A DNA stretch of 64,000 nucleotides from an uncultured Phocaeicola sp. (GTDB lineage: Bacteria > Bacteroidota > Bacteroidia > Bacteroidales > Bacteroidaceae). Position 1 is the first letter of the stretch. Each line of letters opens with the position of its first letter. Of this stretch, positions 8,709-17,168 are shown in pieces. Made by a program: the position numbers and the translations under genes. The notes under the pieces are model-generated. The model searched no databases and was not told the origin of the DNA. It saw nothing but the letters and a program-made list of their open reading frames with translations. The stretch covers positions 18,981-82,980 of the forward strand of contig CARCZS010000010.1 in NCBI GenBank assembly GCA_948956705.1, written 5' to 3'.

Positions 8709-10394
8709 ATGAGAAAATCCTTATTATTATTCATCTTTGCTTCATGTTTATTTAATAGTTGTGATGACACCTTTACCAATGACATAATAACCACCCACCC
8801 CAATAATCCACCAAGTAATCGTTCTGCTTTTGATAATTACTTTGATTGGGACCGTATAAATGACATTGAAACTATAAACCCATTTACACATACCATAACT
8901 ACCATGGGAATTCCATGGAAAAAAGGTAGCAGCAATAATCTAGGAATTCCTTCAACATGGTTAGACGAGAATGCTTCTGATCCAATATATGCAAATCGAT
9001 ATTATTCTAGAGAAAATGGCTGGGAACTCATTTATAGCAATATAACCGAAAGTACTCCTACAAAATATTTTGCTTTATACCACAAATATACAGGATTACT
9101 CCGTTTTTTCTTTTATGAAATAGCTTCATCAGCAGGCTTAGGTAGTTCAGAGGCCTTTTGGGGAATCCGTACAGACAAAACTACCAGTCTATTCAACTTT
9201 ATGGAAGAAATTTCTATACCCATAAATCGTTCAGAAAAATCTTCATATATAGCAAGTACAGAAGGTACATTTTTAGGAAACGAGTTTGTTAGCTCTGGAT
9301 ATAAAGCAAACAATTGGTATGGATTAGAAATAGAGTGTGCTTATGATCCTAGTCTTAATACACAAAGCTTAGCTAATTTCGAAATTAGAGGTTGGGCTGT
9401 TAATAAAATAAAAACTACAGGTATGGCTCAAACAAGTGGAGATATCACAGGTACTATCGTAATGAACACCACTAATATTTCTAACTTCAATTTCAATCTT
9501 GCCAATACATTCAATAATTCAAAAACTTCTATTGCAGTTAATCAAGAAGGGTTTATTAATACAGTCAGTAAAGAAATTGAAAACGGAATAACTAAGAAAG
9601 ATTCTTTTTGGAAAAGTATTGGAAACAGTATTAAAGGTGCAACTGTTAGTGGCATTAAAAACGGGTTAAAAGCATTAGTTACGTCAGGAGGCTCTGCAGC
9701 TGTAAGTGCCTTAAAAGGTCTAGCAGGTTCCATTATTGGCATCAACAAAAGTAAGCCTTCAATTGGACAAATTGATCTAAAAATCAATACAAATACACAA
9801 ATGCAATTTGAAAGTGAACAAACAACAACTGGTTGGGGAAGTATTTCGTCATTTCCAGTAGCAGGAACCACAAACAACAATAATGATGTACCCATTTATA
9901 ACTTTCCCCTTGGTGTGTGGAATCTAAAAAAATCTCCTCAAATAATCAGAAATGTCGAAGGAGAAATCGGAATGTATTATGATGCCGGATATTTTACTTA
10001 TGAATATGAAGTAGGAGATTACGAAATTCTTGTTAATCCTGTTGTTTCTCAAGAATATAGGGTGTATTCCAAAGCTAATTTACTTTTCAAATCAAACAGT
10101 TATGCATCTGCCCCTCCTTTTGGCTATATAAATGAAATGAAGTATTATGGGGGAGGTTCCAGCTTTAGCACTGATATTCTAGAAGGGGATTCCAGTGATA
10201 AACATTTTCATGCACATTACCCAATAAAAAAGGATGATTTACTTATCCATCTTTATGTAGAACTAATAAATAAAAATAATCCAGATATAAAATTCAGCTT
10301 CTCAAAATATTTTGCAACTGGAGATATTATAGAAGGAACAAGCAATATAGAAGAAATAGATGATAGAGAAGGCCCCATTACTGAACATTATTAA
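8709..10394 (+). CDS. Unrecognised 561-residue lipoprotein with Gly/Ala-rich hydrophobic segment
   Basis: I do not recognise a family. The protein begins with a lipoprotein signal (FASCLFNSC, Cys about residue 19) and a Pro/Asn-rich linker, so it should be anchored in the outer membrane. Most of it is beta-rich with many aromatic and Asn residues. The middle (about residues 298-350) is different: it is Gly/Ala/Ser-rich with Lys spaced along it (for example SIKGATVSGIKNGLKALV and AAVSALKGLAGSIIG), which could form amphipathic membrane helices. The C-terminal tail is acidic. The gene is AT-rich and follows the susCD pair through a strong hairpin, so it may be a co-expressed ligand-binding or effector lipoprotein. 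A membrane-inserting toxin is possible but unproven. Confidence 0.75.
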   Translation: MRKSLLLFIFASCLFNSCDDTFTNDIITTHPNNPPSNRSAFDNYFDWDRINDIETINPFTHTITTMGIPWKKGSSNNLGIPSTWLDENASDPIYANRYYSRENGWELIYSNITESTPTKYFALYHKYTGLLRFFFYEIASSAGLGSSEAFWGIRTDKTTSLFNFMEEISIPINRSEKSSYIASTEGTFLGNEFVSSGYKANNWYGLEIECAYDPSLNTQSLANFEIRGWAVNKIKTTGMAQTSGDITGTIVMNTTNISNFNFNLANTFNNSKTSIAVNQEGFINTVSKEIENGITKKDSFWKSIGNSIKGATVSGIKNGLKALVTSGGSAAVSALKGLAGSIIGINKSKPSIGQIDLKINTNTQMQFESEQTTTGWGSISSFPVAGTTNNNNDVPIYNFPLGVWNLKKSPQIIRNVEGEIGMYYDAGYFTYEYEVGDYEILVNPVVSQEYRVYSKANLLFKSNSYASAPPFGYINEMKYYGGGSSFSTDILEGDSSDKHFHAHYPIKKDDLLIHLYVELINKNNPDIKFSFSKYFATGDIIEGTSNIEEIDDREGPITEHY

Positions 10395-10437
10395 TAGATG
10401 TCCTATAAATTTATAATTTTAATATTAAATCAAATCG

Positions 10438-11601
10438 ATGACAAGCAAGACTAATTTTATCAACTACTTTCTTCTTGCATTTACCCTCGCATTCATCAGT
10501 TCCGGCCTTAGTGCCGGAACTCTTGATTTCAAAGACAAAAAGAAAGACAAAGAGAAAAAAGAAGAATTAACAGCCGACGGTCCATACGTATTGTATCAGC
10601 CTGACGGCCAAATCAGAGTAATCAATGTAGATAAGAAAGGGAATATCATTGATACCACTTATACCACATTACCTCAAAACTTTACCCTGCATGTGACAGA
10701 TCACAAAGGCAGGTTTCCATTTGATGTAAAACTACACCCGGTAAAACGTCCCGGATGGAATTATCCCCAGGCAGACAAAGTTTTTGTCATGTCCGACCCT
10801 CATGGAAGGCTGGACTGTGTAATCAGCCTGTTACAAGGCAATCATATCATTGATAAAGACTACAAATGGAGCTTCGGGAAAAACCATCTGATGATTATCG
10901 GTGATATTTTTGACAGAGGAAAAGATGTACCGCAAATCTTCTGGCTATTTTACAAACTGGAAGAGGAAGCAGCCAAAACCGGAGGACACGTATCGTTCAT
11001 GCTGGGAAATCATGAACCGATGGTACTGGCCAATGACCTCCGATACACCAAAGAAAAATATAAAATATTAGCAGAAAAACTAAAGATGGAGTACCCCCGG
11101 CTATTCGGTCCCGATACCGAACTGGGCAGATGGTTGGAAACCCGTAACACCATGCAAATGATAGGTAACGACCTATATGTACATGCCGGACTGGGCAAAG
11201 ACTTCTATGACAAGAACTTGAGCATTCCCACTGTCAATGAAGAAATGAGTAAAGGGCTATTTATGACGAAAAAAGAACGCAAAGCGCTTTCTCCACTCAC
11301 AGCCTTCCTGTATGGAAACAGCGGTCCCATCTGGTATCGCGGACTAGTACGCACTGATGGCAAATACAATCCGCTGGCAAAAGACTCCCTAGAAATGATT
11401 ATGGACCGTTATAAGGCAAAACATATTATTGTGGGACATACCATTTTCAAAGATATTTCCACTTTCTATAACGGCAAAGTTATCGGAGTAAATGTGGACA
11501 ATAAAGAAAACCGGGAAAAAAAGCGCGGACGTGCCATGCTGATTGAAAATAATCAGTATTTTGTCGTCGGTGACAAAGGTATCCAAAGACAATTAGAATA
11601 A
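10438..11601 (+). CDS. Exported metallophosphoesterase (calcineurin-like)
   Basis: This is a 387-residue protein with an N-terminal signal peptide (hydrophobic stretch 10-27, ending SSGLSAG) and a Lys-rich linker. The metallophosphoesterase core has the family motifs in order: SDPHG (first metal ligands), GDIFDRG, GNHE and GHTIF. The wide insertion between GNHE and GH is as seen in PPP/Shewanella-like phosphatases. It should hydrolyse phosphate esters in the periplasm with two bound metals; the substrate is not evident. It lies 43 bases after the orphan lipoprotein and is followed by a hairpin terminator, so it may be the last gene of the sigma/SusCD unit. Confidence 0.88.
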   Translation: MTSKTNFINYFLLAFTLAFISSGLSAGTLDFKDKKKDKEKKEELTADGPYVLYQPDGQIRVINVDKKGNIIDTTYTTLPQNFTLHVTDHKGRFPFDVKLHPVKRPGWNYPQADKVFVMSDPHGRLDCVISLLQGNHIIDKDYKWSFGKNHLMIIGDIFDRGKDVPQIFWLFYKLEEEAAKTGGHVSFMLGNHEPMVLANDLRYTKEKYKILAEKLKMEYPRLFGPDTELGRWLETRNTMQMIGNDLYVHAGLGKDFYDKNLSIPTVNEEMSKGLFMTKKERKALSPLTAFLYGNSGPIWYRGLVRTDGKYNPLAKDSLEMIMDRYKAKHIIVGHTIFKDISTFYNGKVIGVNVDNKENREKKRGRAMLIENNQYFVVGDKGIQRQLE

Positions 11602-11634
11602 AGACAATACACCAAATCCTACCGGTGGTTTTCC

Positions 11635-11680
11635 AAACTCTCCTGACAACTTTCCTATTTGTCAAGAGAGTTTTTCTTTT
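11635..11680 (+). terminator. Rho-independent terminator after the phosphoesterase
   Basis: Fifteen-base arms (11635-11649 and 11659-11673) with one mismatch are followed directly by a T-rich tract (TTTTTCTTTT overlaps the end of the right arm). It closes the transcription unit ending at 11601. Confidence 0.8.
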
Positions 11681-11686
11681 CCTTTT

Positions 11687-11719
11687 TTGCTACTTTCCCC
11701 CTTTTATTTTATACCTTTG
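11687..11719 (+). promoter_or_regulatory. Promoter of the serine dehydratase gene
   Basis: The -7 box TACCTTTG (11712-11719) matches the Bacteroides consensus. A -33 element TTGC/TTTG-like stretch ends at 11690, with about 21 bases between. The start codon is 32 bases downstream of the -7 box. Confidence 0.7.
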
Positions 11720-11750
11720 TTCCTCATAATAACTAACCTTATAAAACGAA

Positions 11751-12959
11751 ATGAAATCTATCCGAGAACTATACCGCATCGGCACCGGTCCGTCCAGCAG
11801 TCATACTATGGGACCGCGCAAGGCTGCTGAAATCTTCTTAGGAAAACATCCCGAAGCCAAAGCTTTTCAAGTTACTCTTTATGGAAGCCTCGCCGCTACC
11901 GGTAAAGGACACATGACCGATGTAGCCATTTTAGATACATTGCAACCGCATGCGCCTACAGAAATTATCTGGAAAGCCCATGTCTTCTATCCGTTTCATC
12001 CCAATGGAATGACTTTCAAATCTTTGAATGAAAAAGGAAAAGTGACAGATGAATGGACTGTTTTCAGTGTAGGCGGAGGTGCTCTAGCCGAAGAAGGGCA
12101 CGACAAAGGCTCAACTCCGGAAATCTATGATATGAACCGTATGAGTGAAATCCTCTACTGGTGTGAACGTACCGGACGCAATTACTGGGAATACGTCCAG
12201 CAATGTGAAGACGAAGACATTTGGGACTATCTGGCAGAAGTATGGAAAACCATGAGAGAAGCCATTGAGCGTGGTTTGGATCAAGAAGGCGTATTACCCG
12301 GGCCACTCAATCTGCGCAGAAAAGCCTCCACTTACTATATTAAGGCAAAAGGTTATAAGGACAATCTGCGTTCCCGCGGGTTAGTATTCTCATACGCTCT
12401 GGCAGTCAGTGAAGAAAACGCCTCAGGTGGCAAAATCGTCACAGCCCCTACTTGCGGATCATGCGGAGTGGTTCCGGCTGTACTTTATCACTTGCAAAAA
12501 AGCCGTGACTTCAGCGATATGCGGATTTTAAGAGCACTGGCTACTGCCGGATTGATAGGAAATATAGTAAAACACAACGCCTCCATTTCCGGAGCCGAAG
12601 CCGGTTGCCAGGCAGAAGTAGGAGTGGCCTGTTCAATGGCATCCGCCGCTGCCAGCCAATTATTCGGAGGTAGCCCGGCCCAGATAGAGTATGCAGCCGA
12701 AATGGGCTTGGAGCATCACTTGGGAATGACTTGCGATCCGGTATGCGGATTGGTACAAATCCCTTGTATCGAAAGAAATGCCTATGCAGCGGCCCGAGCT
12801 CTTGATGCCAATATCTATTCTGCCTTTACAGACGGTAATCACCGTGTATCCTTTGACAAAGTGGTGGAAGTAATGAAACAGACCGGTCATGACCTTCCTT
12901 CCTTATATAAGGAAACCAGCGAAGGCGGTCTGGCAAAGGATTACGAGCCGATGGATTAA
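11751..12959 (+). CDS. sdaA: L-serine dehydratase (L-serine ammonia-lyase), iron-sulfur type
   Basis: This 402-residue single-chain enzyme converts L-serine to pyruvate and ammonia using a [4Fe-4S] cluster. The N-terminal beta-domain starts SIRELYRIGTGPSSSHTMGP, the characteristic serine-binding SSSHT motif. The catalytic alpha-domain carries the cysteines of the cluster (TAPTCGSCG, MTCDPVCGLVQIPC) and the conserved EAGCQAEVG segment. Length agrees with the fused type-2 form. It has its own promoter and converges with the PepSY gene across a strong palindrome. This is a housekeeping amino-acid catabolic gene, with no anomaly seen. Confidence 0.95.
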   Translation: MKSIRELYRIGTGPSSSHTMGPRKAAEIFLGKHPEAKAFQVTLYGSLAATGKGHMTDVAILDTLQPHAPTEIIWKAHVFYPFHPNGMTFKSLNEKGKVTDEWTVFSVGGGALAEEGHDKGSTPEIYDMNRMSEILYWCERTGRNYWEYVQQCEDEDIWDYLAEVWKTMREAIERGLDQEGVLPGPLNLRRKASTYYIKAKGYKDNLRSRGLVFSYALAVSEENASGGKIVTAPTCGSCGVVPAVLYHLQKSRDFSDMRILRALATAGLIGNIVKHNASISGAEAGCQAEVGVACSMASAAASQLFGGSPAQIEYAAEMGLEHHLGMTCDPVCGLVQIPCIERNAYAAARALDANIYSAFTDGNHRVSFDKVVEVMKQTGHDLPSLYKETSEGGLAKDYEPMD

Positions 12960-12994
12960 TAACAGGGCAAAGACCGAGAACTGTATTTATAATA

Positions 12995-13087
12995 CATAAG
13001 AGGGTGAATCAAAATTCGTTGCAACTATCTTTTTCAACGCTGATAATAAAAAGATAGTTCAATTTATTTCTGATACACCCTCTTATG
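12995..13087. terminator. Nested palindrome between convergent genes (bidirectional terminator or small repeat element)
   Basis: Outer arms CATAAGAGGGTG (12995-13006) and CACCCTCTTATG (13076-13087) enclose a second perfect stem, AACTATCTTTTT (13023-13034) with AAAAAGATAGTT (13048-13059). It lies between the convergent sdaA (+) and PepSY (-) genes, as expected for a two-way terminator. The start of the outer arm (AGGGTGAATCAAAA) resembles the hairpin at 45703-45750, so both may belong to one dispersed repeat family. Confidence 0.7.
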
Positions 13088-13138
13088 GCATCATTACTAT
13101 AAGGAGAGATAGTTCCCCTATTACAGAAAAAATCTTTT

Positions 13139-13579
13139 TTAATCGCTCAACTTCAAGAATCCTCCAAACTGATCGAAGTCTACTTCCAACCCATTTTCCA
13201 ATGTCAGTTCATATCCCTTGCGGTTACGTTCTATCTTCACCGTTTTATGCCCGTTATAATTAGCTTTCATATACTTGGAAATAGCCTGAGGGATAAAAGT
13301 AGAAGGAACCGACTTGTTCTTGCAATCTATCTCAAGCCACTCTCCCTTTGAATTGAACTCCAATTCAATGCCATCGGCCAATTTCACATCATAGGAAGTG
13401 GTCTGAAACAAGTCCTTTTCAATCTTGATATACGCAACTTTAGTCTGGGAGAAATGTTTGCCGATCATTTCACGTGCGGCAACAGGAAGCTTATTCACAT
13501 CGCGGGTCACAACATCGCCTGCCATGGCGAACTGAAGAGAGCATACCAGCATAGCCATTAAAAATAAAATCTTTCTCAT
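13139..13579 (-). CDS. PepSY-like (DUF2874-type) periplasmic protein
   Basis: This is a 146-residue exported protein with a clear signal peptide (about residues 1-20, ending AMAGD). The mature part holds two similar repeats: YDVKLADGIELEFNSKGEWL and YELTLENGLEVDFDQFGGFL share a pattern of a short strand, an acidic turn, and D/N-x-x-G. This is the PepSY-like beta-lactamase-inhibitor-type fold common in Bacteroidetes, of unknown exact role. It ends in the intergenic palindrome shared with sdaA. No partner gene is evident; the next gene upstream (DUF4738) is on the same strand, with 92 bases between. Confidence 0.82.
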   Translation of the reverse strand: MRKILFLMAMLVCSLQFAMAGDVVTRDVNKLPVAAREMIGKHFSQTKVAYIKIEKDLFQTTSYDVKLADGIELEFNSKGEWLEIDCKNKSVPSTFIPQAISKYMKANYNGHKTVKIERNRKGYELTLENGLEVDFDQFGGFLKLSD

Positions 13580-13671
13580 AATCTAATTTATTCTTTAGTT
13601 AGTTAATGCCATACCAACAACTAACCGCCTAAAAAGATTATGACGCGAAAAATTATTCCTGTATTTTAGAT

Positions 13672-14241
13672 TTAATTAAGGCTGTCTCCCAACATGGGAG
13701 GAAGCTCCTCCATATCCTCATTTTTAGATATGCTCATTTTTCCTTCAGGAGTAATAGTGATGGAGAAAGGAATATACAAATCTGTCTGAGGATAACTCAC
13801 ACTGGCAGCCAATATGATATTTTTTCCCTCACGGGTCTTCTCTTCATCAAATACCACGCCCTCCAATATAAAATGACGGAGATGATCAGCACTTACGAAT
13901 CCAGAGAAACTTTGCTTGGTAAAAGTTTTGGCAAAGACCCGGCTCCCATTTTCACGGGAAATTCTAACGATGATACGATTGTCGGCAAAAATTCCCAAGT
14001 CACTTTTGACTGAAGGCAGAGAATCACTGGGAGCACGCTCTATAAACAAATTATATTTTTTTCCGCCACTGACAATATGCTGGTCAATACGTGAAACCTG
14101 CATACGCTGCAAACCTGTCACATGATCCACACTGTCTATTTGGAACATCAATTGTTCTGCATCAACGGAAGCCTCTTTCTTACCTCCGCAAGCGGTCATT
14201 ACAACCAGCAAAACGACAAATAAAAAATATATCTGTTTCAT
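13672..14241 (-). CDS. DUF4738 lipoprotein
   Basis: This 189-residue protein has a lipoprotein signal (VVLLVVMTACGGKK; Cys at about 18). The rest is a beta-rich domain that I match from memory to the Bacteroidetes DUF4738 family; function is unknown. It lies between trkA and the PepSY gene on the same strand, with 214 bases of non-coding sequence upstream, so it is probably transcribed on its own. No truncation is seen. Confidence 0.72.
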   Translation of the reverse strand: MKQIYFLFVVLLVVMTACGGKKEASVDAEQLMFQIDSVDHVTGLQRMQVSRIDQHIVSGGKKYNLFIERAPSDSLPSVKSDLGIFADNRIIVRISRENGSRVFAKTFTKQSFSGFVSADHLRHFILEGVVFDEEKTREGKNIILAASVSYPQTDLYIPFSITITPEGKMSISKNEDMEELPPMLGDSLN

Positions 14242-14455
14242 CTAAATCTCGATTTCTAGGTGACAAAGTAACAAAAAGTAACGGACACTCACAAGAAAAC
14301 CTCCATAAAAAGCGAAAACCGGGCAATATCACATTGGCCGGCCTTCAGAGAAAACTAAAAACTAAACTAAATTATTTATTAAGTTAGACTAAACCCAAAA
14401 GAAAAGGTTTAATCTCACTTAGAAAAAAATATTCTTTCTTTGAAAGGCATTCCTG

Positions 14456-15142
14456 CTACAACGCCTTCCAAAAATCCATAAAATTCTTATAAAGCCCATA
14501 GCAGACCAACTGATCTTCCTCCTCCAACTCATAATTTTCCTCAAAATGATTCTCCACCTGATGCTCCAATATCGAAATACCCAAACCGTTCAGCACTTTC
14601 TCCCCTTTTATCAATGCAATGATTTTTATATTGAATTCCGTTTCTAATGACAGATCACTCACCTTATAGCCTACAAAACAAGAAGGAAGTTTGAACTTCA
14701 TCACATAATGTTCCTCGTCAATCTGAAAAGACTCCACATTGACGTGTAAATCCAACAACTGAACCAAGCTCCGTGCCGCTTCTTTCTCCGGTGTCAGAAT
14801 ACTATCTAAATTAAAAGCCTCAAGCACGGTCTTATGCACATCATCTACCGCACGGGCATAGATATGTTTCACTCCTTTCTTTTTCAGCAGTGCCACCACA
14901 CGCACAGAAGCACCAAAATTCTCGCCGATAGCAACAATAACCACATCCACATCTTTCAGTGGCAGCACACTGAGCGATTGTTCGTCCGTAGCATCAATAA
15001 TAAAAGAAGTCGCGATTTTGTCCTTCAACACATCCACACGATGCTCGTTTGTATCCACTCCTATCACCTCATGTCCCAATACGGAAAGCTCTTCAGCCAA
15101 CACTCCGCCGTAATTTCCTAAACCAATAATAATGTATTTCAT
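14456..15142 (-). CDS. trkA: Trk/Ktr potassium uptake, cytoplasmic NAD-binding gating subunit
   Basis: This is a 228-residue RCK protein. The N-terminal Rossmann domain opens with YIIIGLGNYGGVLAEEL (dinucleotide-binding GxGxxG-type loop) and an acidic residue after strand 2 (VIGVDTNEHRV). The C-terminal TrkA-C domain follows at about 140-228. A single RCK unit per chain makes it KtrA-like. It binds nucleotides and controls the channel encoded two bases upstream. The pair is transcribed together from the divergent promoter region at about 17 kb. Symbol trkA is used generically; ktrA would be equally fitting. Confidence 0.92.
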   Translation of the reverse strand: MKYIIIGLGNYGGVLAEELSVLGHEVIGVDTNEHRVDVLKDKIATSFIIDATDEQSLSVLPLKDVDVVIVAIGENFGASVRVVALLKKKGVKHIYARAVDDVHKTVLEAFNLDSILTPEKEAARSLVQLLDLHVNVESFQIDEEHYVMKFKLPSCFVGYKVSDLSLETEFNIKIIALIKGEKVLNGLGISILEHQVENHFEENYELEEEDQLVCYGLYKNFMDFWKAL

Positions 15143-15144
15143 AA

Positions 15145-16992
15145 CTAGTTGATTATGATGTTATCACTCGGATATTTATATTTTGTTATTTTTTTCTGTT
15201 TAATAAGGCTGGATATCAAAGTAAGCACCCCTACTCGTCCGATAAACATCAGAACAATGACAATCAGTTTGCTGTCACTTCCCAAAGTAGGTGTCAGATC
15301 CAAGCTTGAACCTACCGTACTGAGTGCCGAAGTACACTCAAAAACCAACGCCATCACTGAAGCCTGCGGCTCTAGAATGCTTAAACCGAAGATACCCGCG
15401 AAAACAATCAGCAGATAAAGAATCAATGTGGCATTAGAACGCCGGATGGAATCATGAGATAACTCCCTGTTGAAAATATTGACTTTATCGGCACCTATAA
15501 GAATAGCACGCAAGTTCAACATGACTACAGCAAACACATTCACCTTCACACCACCGGCCGTAGACTGCGTACCGCCGCCAATCATCATCAGCACCACCAT
15601 CAGCAGCAACGTCTGCACACTGAAAGTAGTCATGCCCACACTTGAAAATCCTGCCGTACGGGGACAAGTTGCGTTAAAGAAGCCCTGCACCCATTTCTCC
15701 GTAGCCGTCATTCCCTCAAAAGCATGATTCCATTCGAAAACAACAATGGCCACAGTACCCGTCACTAGCAAGATAGCCGTCATAATCAATACGATACGGG
15801 TATTCAGGTTATATAAATGTATTTTACGGATTGTCCTCTTATTCTTTTTGACATAACGGTGATACAAGCGCTTGCTTTCATAAGAAACCGTTTCATACAG
15901 ATTTACTAGAATCGGGAAACCTATACCTCCCAAAATAACCAGGAAAGAGATAGTGATATATAGCAAGTTATGATTATGAAGTACCAGTTCGTTACCTAAG
16001 TTTCCATACAAAGTAGAGAATCCGGCATTGCAAAAGGCAGAAATGGAATGGAAAGCAGAAAAAGCCAGTTCTTCCTCAATATCCATGCCCATAGTGCCAT
16101 GTATACTTAAAAAAATAACCCCCATCCCAGCAGCCTCTATCACCAAGGTAAACCCTAATATATATAATAAGGTGGAAAGCAGCGAACTGAGTGACTGCGA
16201 GCTTACCATATCACGGACCACCAACTGATTGTAGAGCGAAGTATTCCCCATAAAAAACATGGCAAAGAAACTGGTCAGGGTCATGACTCCCAAACCGCCG
16301 ATTTGTATCAGCATGATAATGATGAACAACCCCTCGGACGTGAATGTAGAAGAGACATCGACCGAAACCAACCCCGTGACACAAATGGCACTGGTAGCGG
16401 TAAACAGAGCATCGATAAAGGAAATGCCATGATAAGTGGCACGCGGAAGCATCAGTAACGCTGCCCCTATCAGAATAAATATGAGAAAACTGGATGCAAA
16501 GATCAAAGACGGGTTGGTGCGCCTGCCCAGCAGCCGGACTATCCCATTAGACAATTGCAGCAGCGAAAGCAAAGTGAGCAGCACCACATGATATAAACGA
16601 CTGTGGAAAAAAGACCAGAAATCATGAATTCCTCCTTGCACCTCCGGTTCATGGAAAATAACCGGAATCAAAGTCAGATAAAGCATCAGACTCAGTATCC
16701 ATGCCAGTCCCCGGTACTTCCGCTTGGTATCCGAGTAATTTAATAAAAGATGCAGGGAAATATCAACCAGAAAAACAATCCAGACAAAATGATACAGCGT
16801 GTTTATCATCTCCATTTCTTCAAAAGAAATAAGAAATCCATGCTCATAAACCAATGTAAGGATGAACAAGGCCGACATCATATAAGTTATCCCGTCCATC
16901 CATTTCAGCAATCGCTCTATGTACGGTTTTACTAACTTCTTACGATAGATAAATAGTTTGTGTAAAGGTTCCATGTCGATATCATCTTGCAT
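15145..16992 (-). CDS. trkH: TrkH/KtrB-type potassium channel subunit with N-terminal four-helix extension
   Basis: This 615-residue membrane protein has a TrkH/KtrB core from about residue 165 on. The core contains four pore loops that form the selectivity filter (TSAICVTGLVSVD, SISAFCNAGFSTL, TCPRTAGFSSVGM, CTSALSTVGSSLD). The first 150 residues form a separate block of about four membrane helices not found in classic KtrB. Potassium enters through the core, and TrkA encoded next door gates it. The start at 16992 is the longest; ATG at 16974 (MEPLHK) would fit better with the -7 box at 17003-17010, which leaves almost no leader for the upstream start. Confidence 0.93.
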   Translation of the reverse strand: MQDDIDMEPLHKLFIYRKKLVKPYIERLLKWMDGITYMMSALFILTLVYEHGFLISFEEMEMINTLYHFVWIVFLVDISLHLLLNYSDTKRKYRGLAWILSLMLYLTLIPVIFHEPEVQGGIHDFWSFFHSRLYHVVLLTLLSLLQLSNGIVRLLGRRTNPSLIFASSFLIFILIGAALLMLPRATYHGISFIDALFTATSAICVTGLVSVDVSSTFTSEGLFIIIMLIQIGGLGVMTLTSFFAMFFMGNTSLYNQLVVRDMVSSQSLSSLLSTLLYILGFTLVIEAAGMGVIFLSIHGTMGMDIEEELAFSAFHSISAFCNAGFSTLYGNLGNELVLHNHNLLYITISFLVILGGIGFPILVNLYETVSYESKRLYHRYVKKNKRTIRKIHLYNLNTRIVLIMTAILLVTGTVAIVVFEWNHAFEGMTATEKWVQGFFNATCPRTAGFSSVGMTTFSVQTLLLMVVLMMIGGGTQSTAGGVKVNVFAVVMLNLRAILIGADKVNIFNRELSHDSIRRSNATLILYLLIVFAGIFGLSILEPQASVMALVFECTSALSTVGSSLDLTPTLGSDSKLIVIVLMFIGRVGVLTLISSLIKQKKITKYKYPSDNIIIN

Positions 16993-17002
16993 TAACAGAA
17001 AA

Positions 17003-17010
17003 CAAACTTA
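17003..17010 (-). promoter_or_regulatory. -7 box of the potassium operon
   Basis: Read on the minus strand, TAAGTTTG matches TAnnTTTG exactly. It is close to the first ATG (16992), which favours the second ATG (16974) as the real start of the channel gene. Confidence 0.5.
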
Positions 17011-17133
17011 ATCAAAATATTCACATCTCTGCCTATAATAACAAATAACTTCGCATTTTTACTCTGACATCCCTTTTTTTATTGTTCCCGACAAAAAAGC
17101 AGTTGAAAATTAGTAAGGAATACTTTTTTTACC

Positions 17134-17141
17134 TAATTTTG
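17134..17141 (+). promoter_or_regulatory. -7 box of trpB2
   Basis: TAATTTTG matches the Bacteroides -7 consensus, 27 bases before the trpB2 start. No convincing -33 element was seen at the usual spacing. Confidence 0.5.
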
Positions 17142-17168
17142 ACCGCAAAACTATTAAATTGAAAGATT

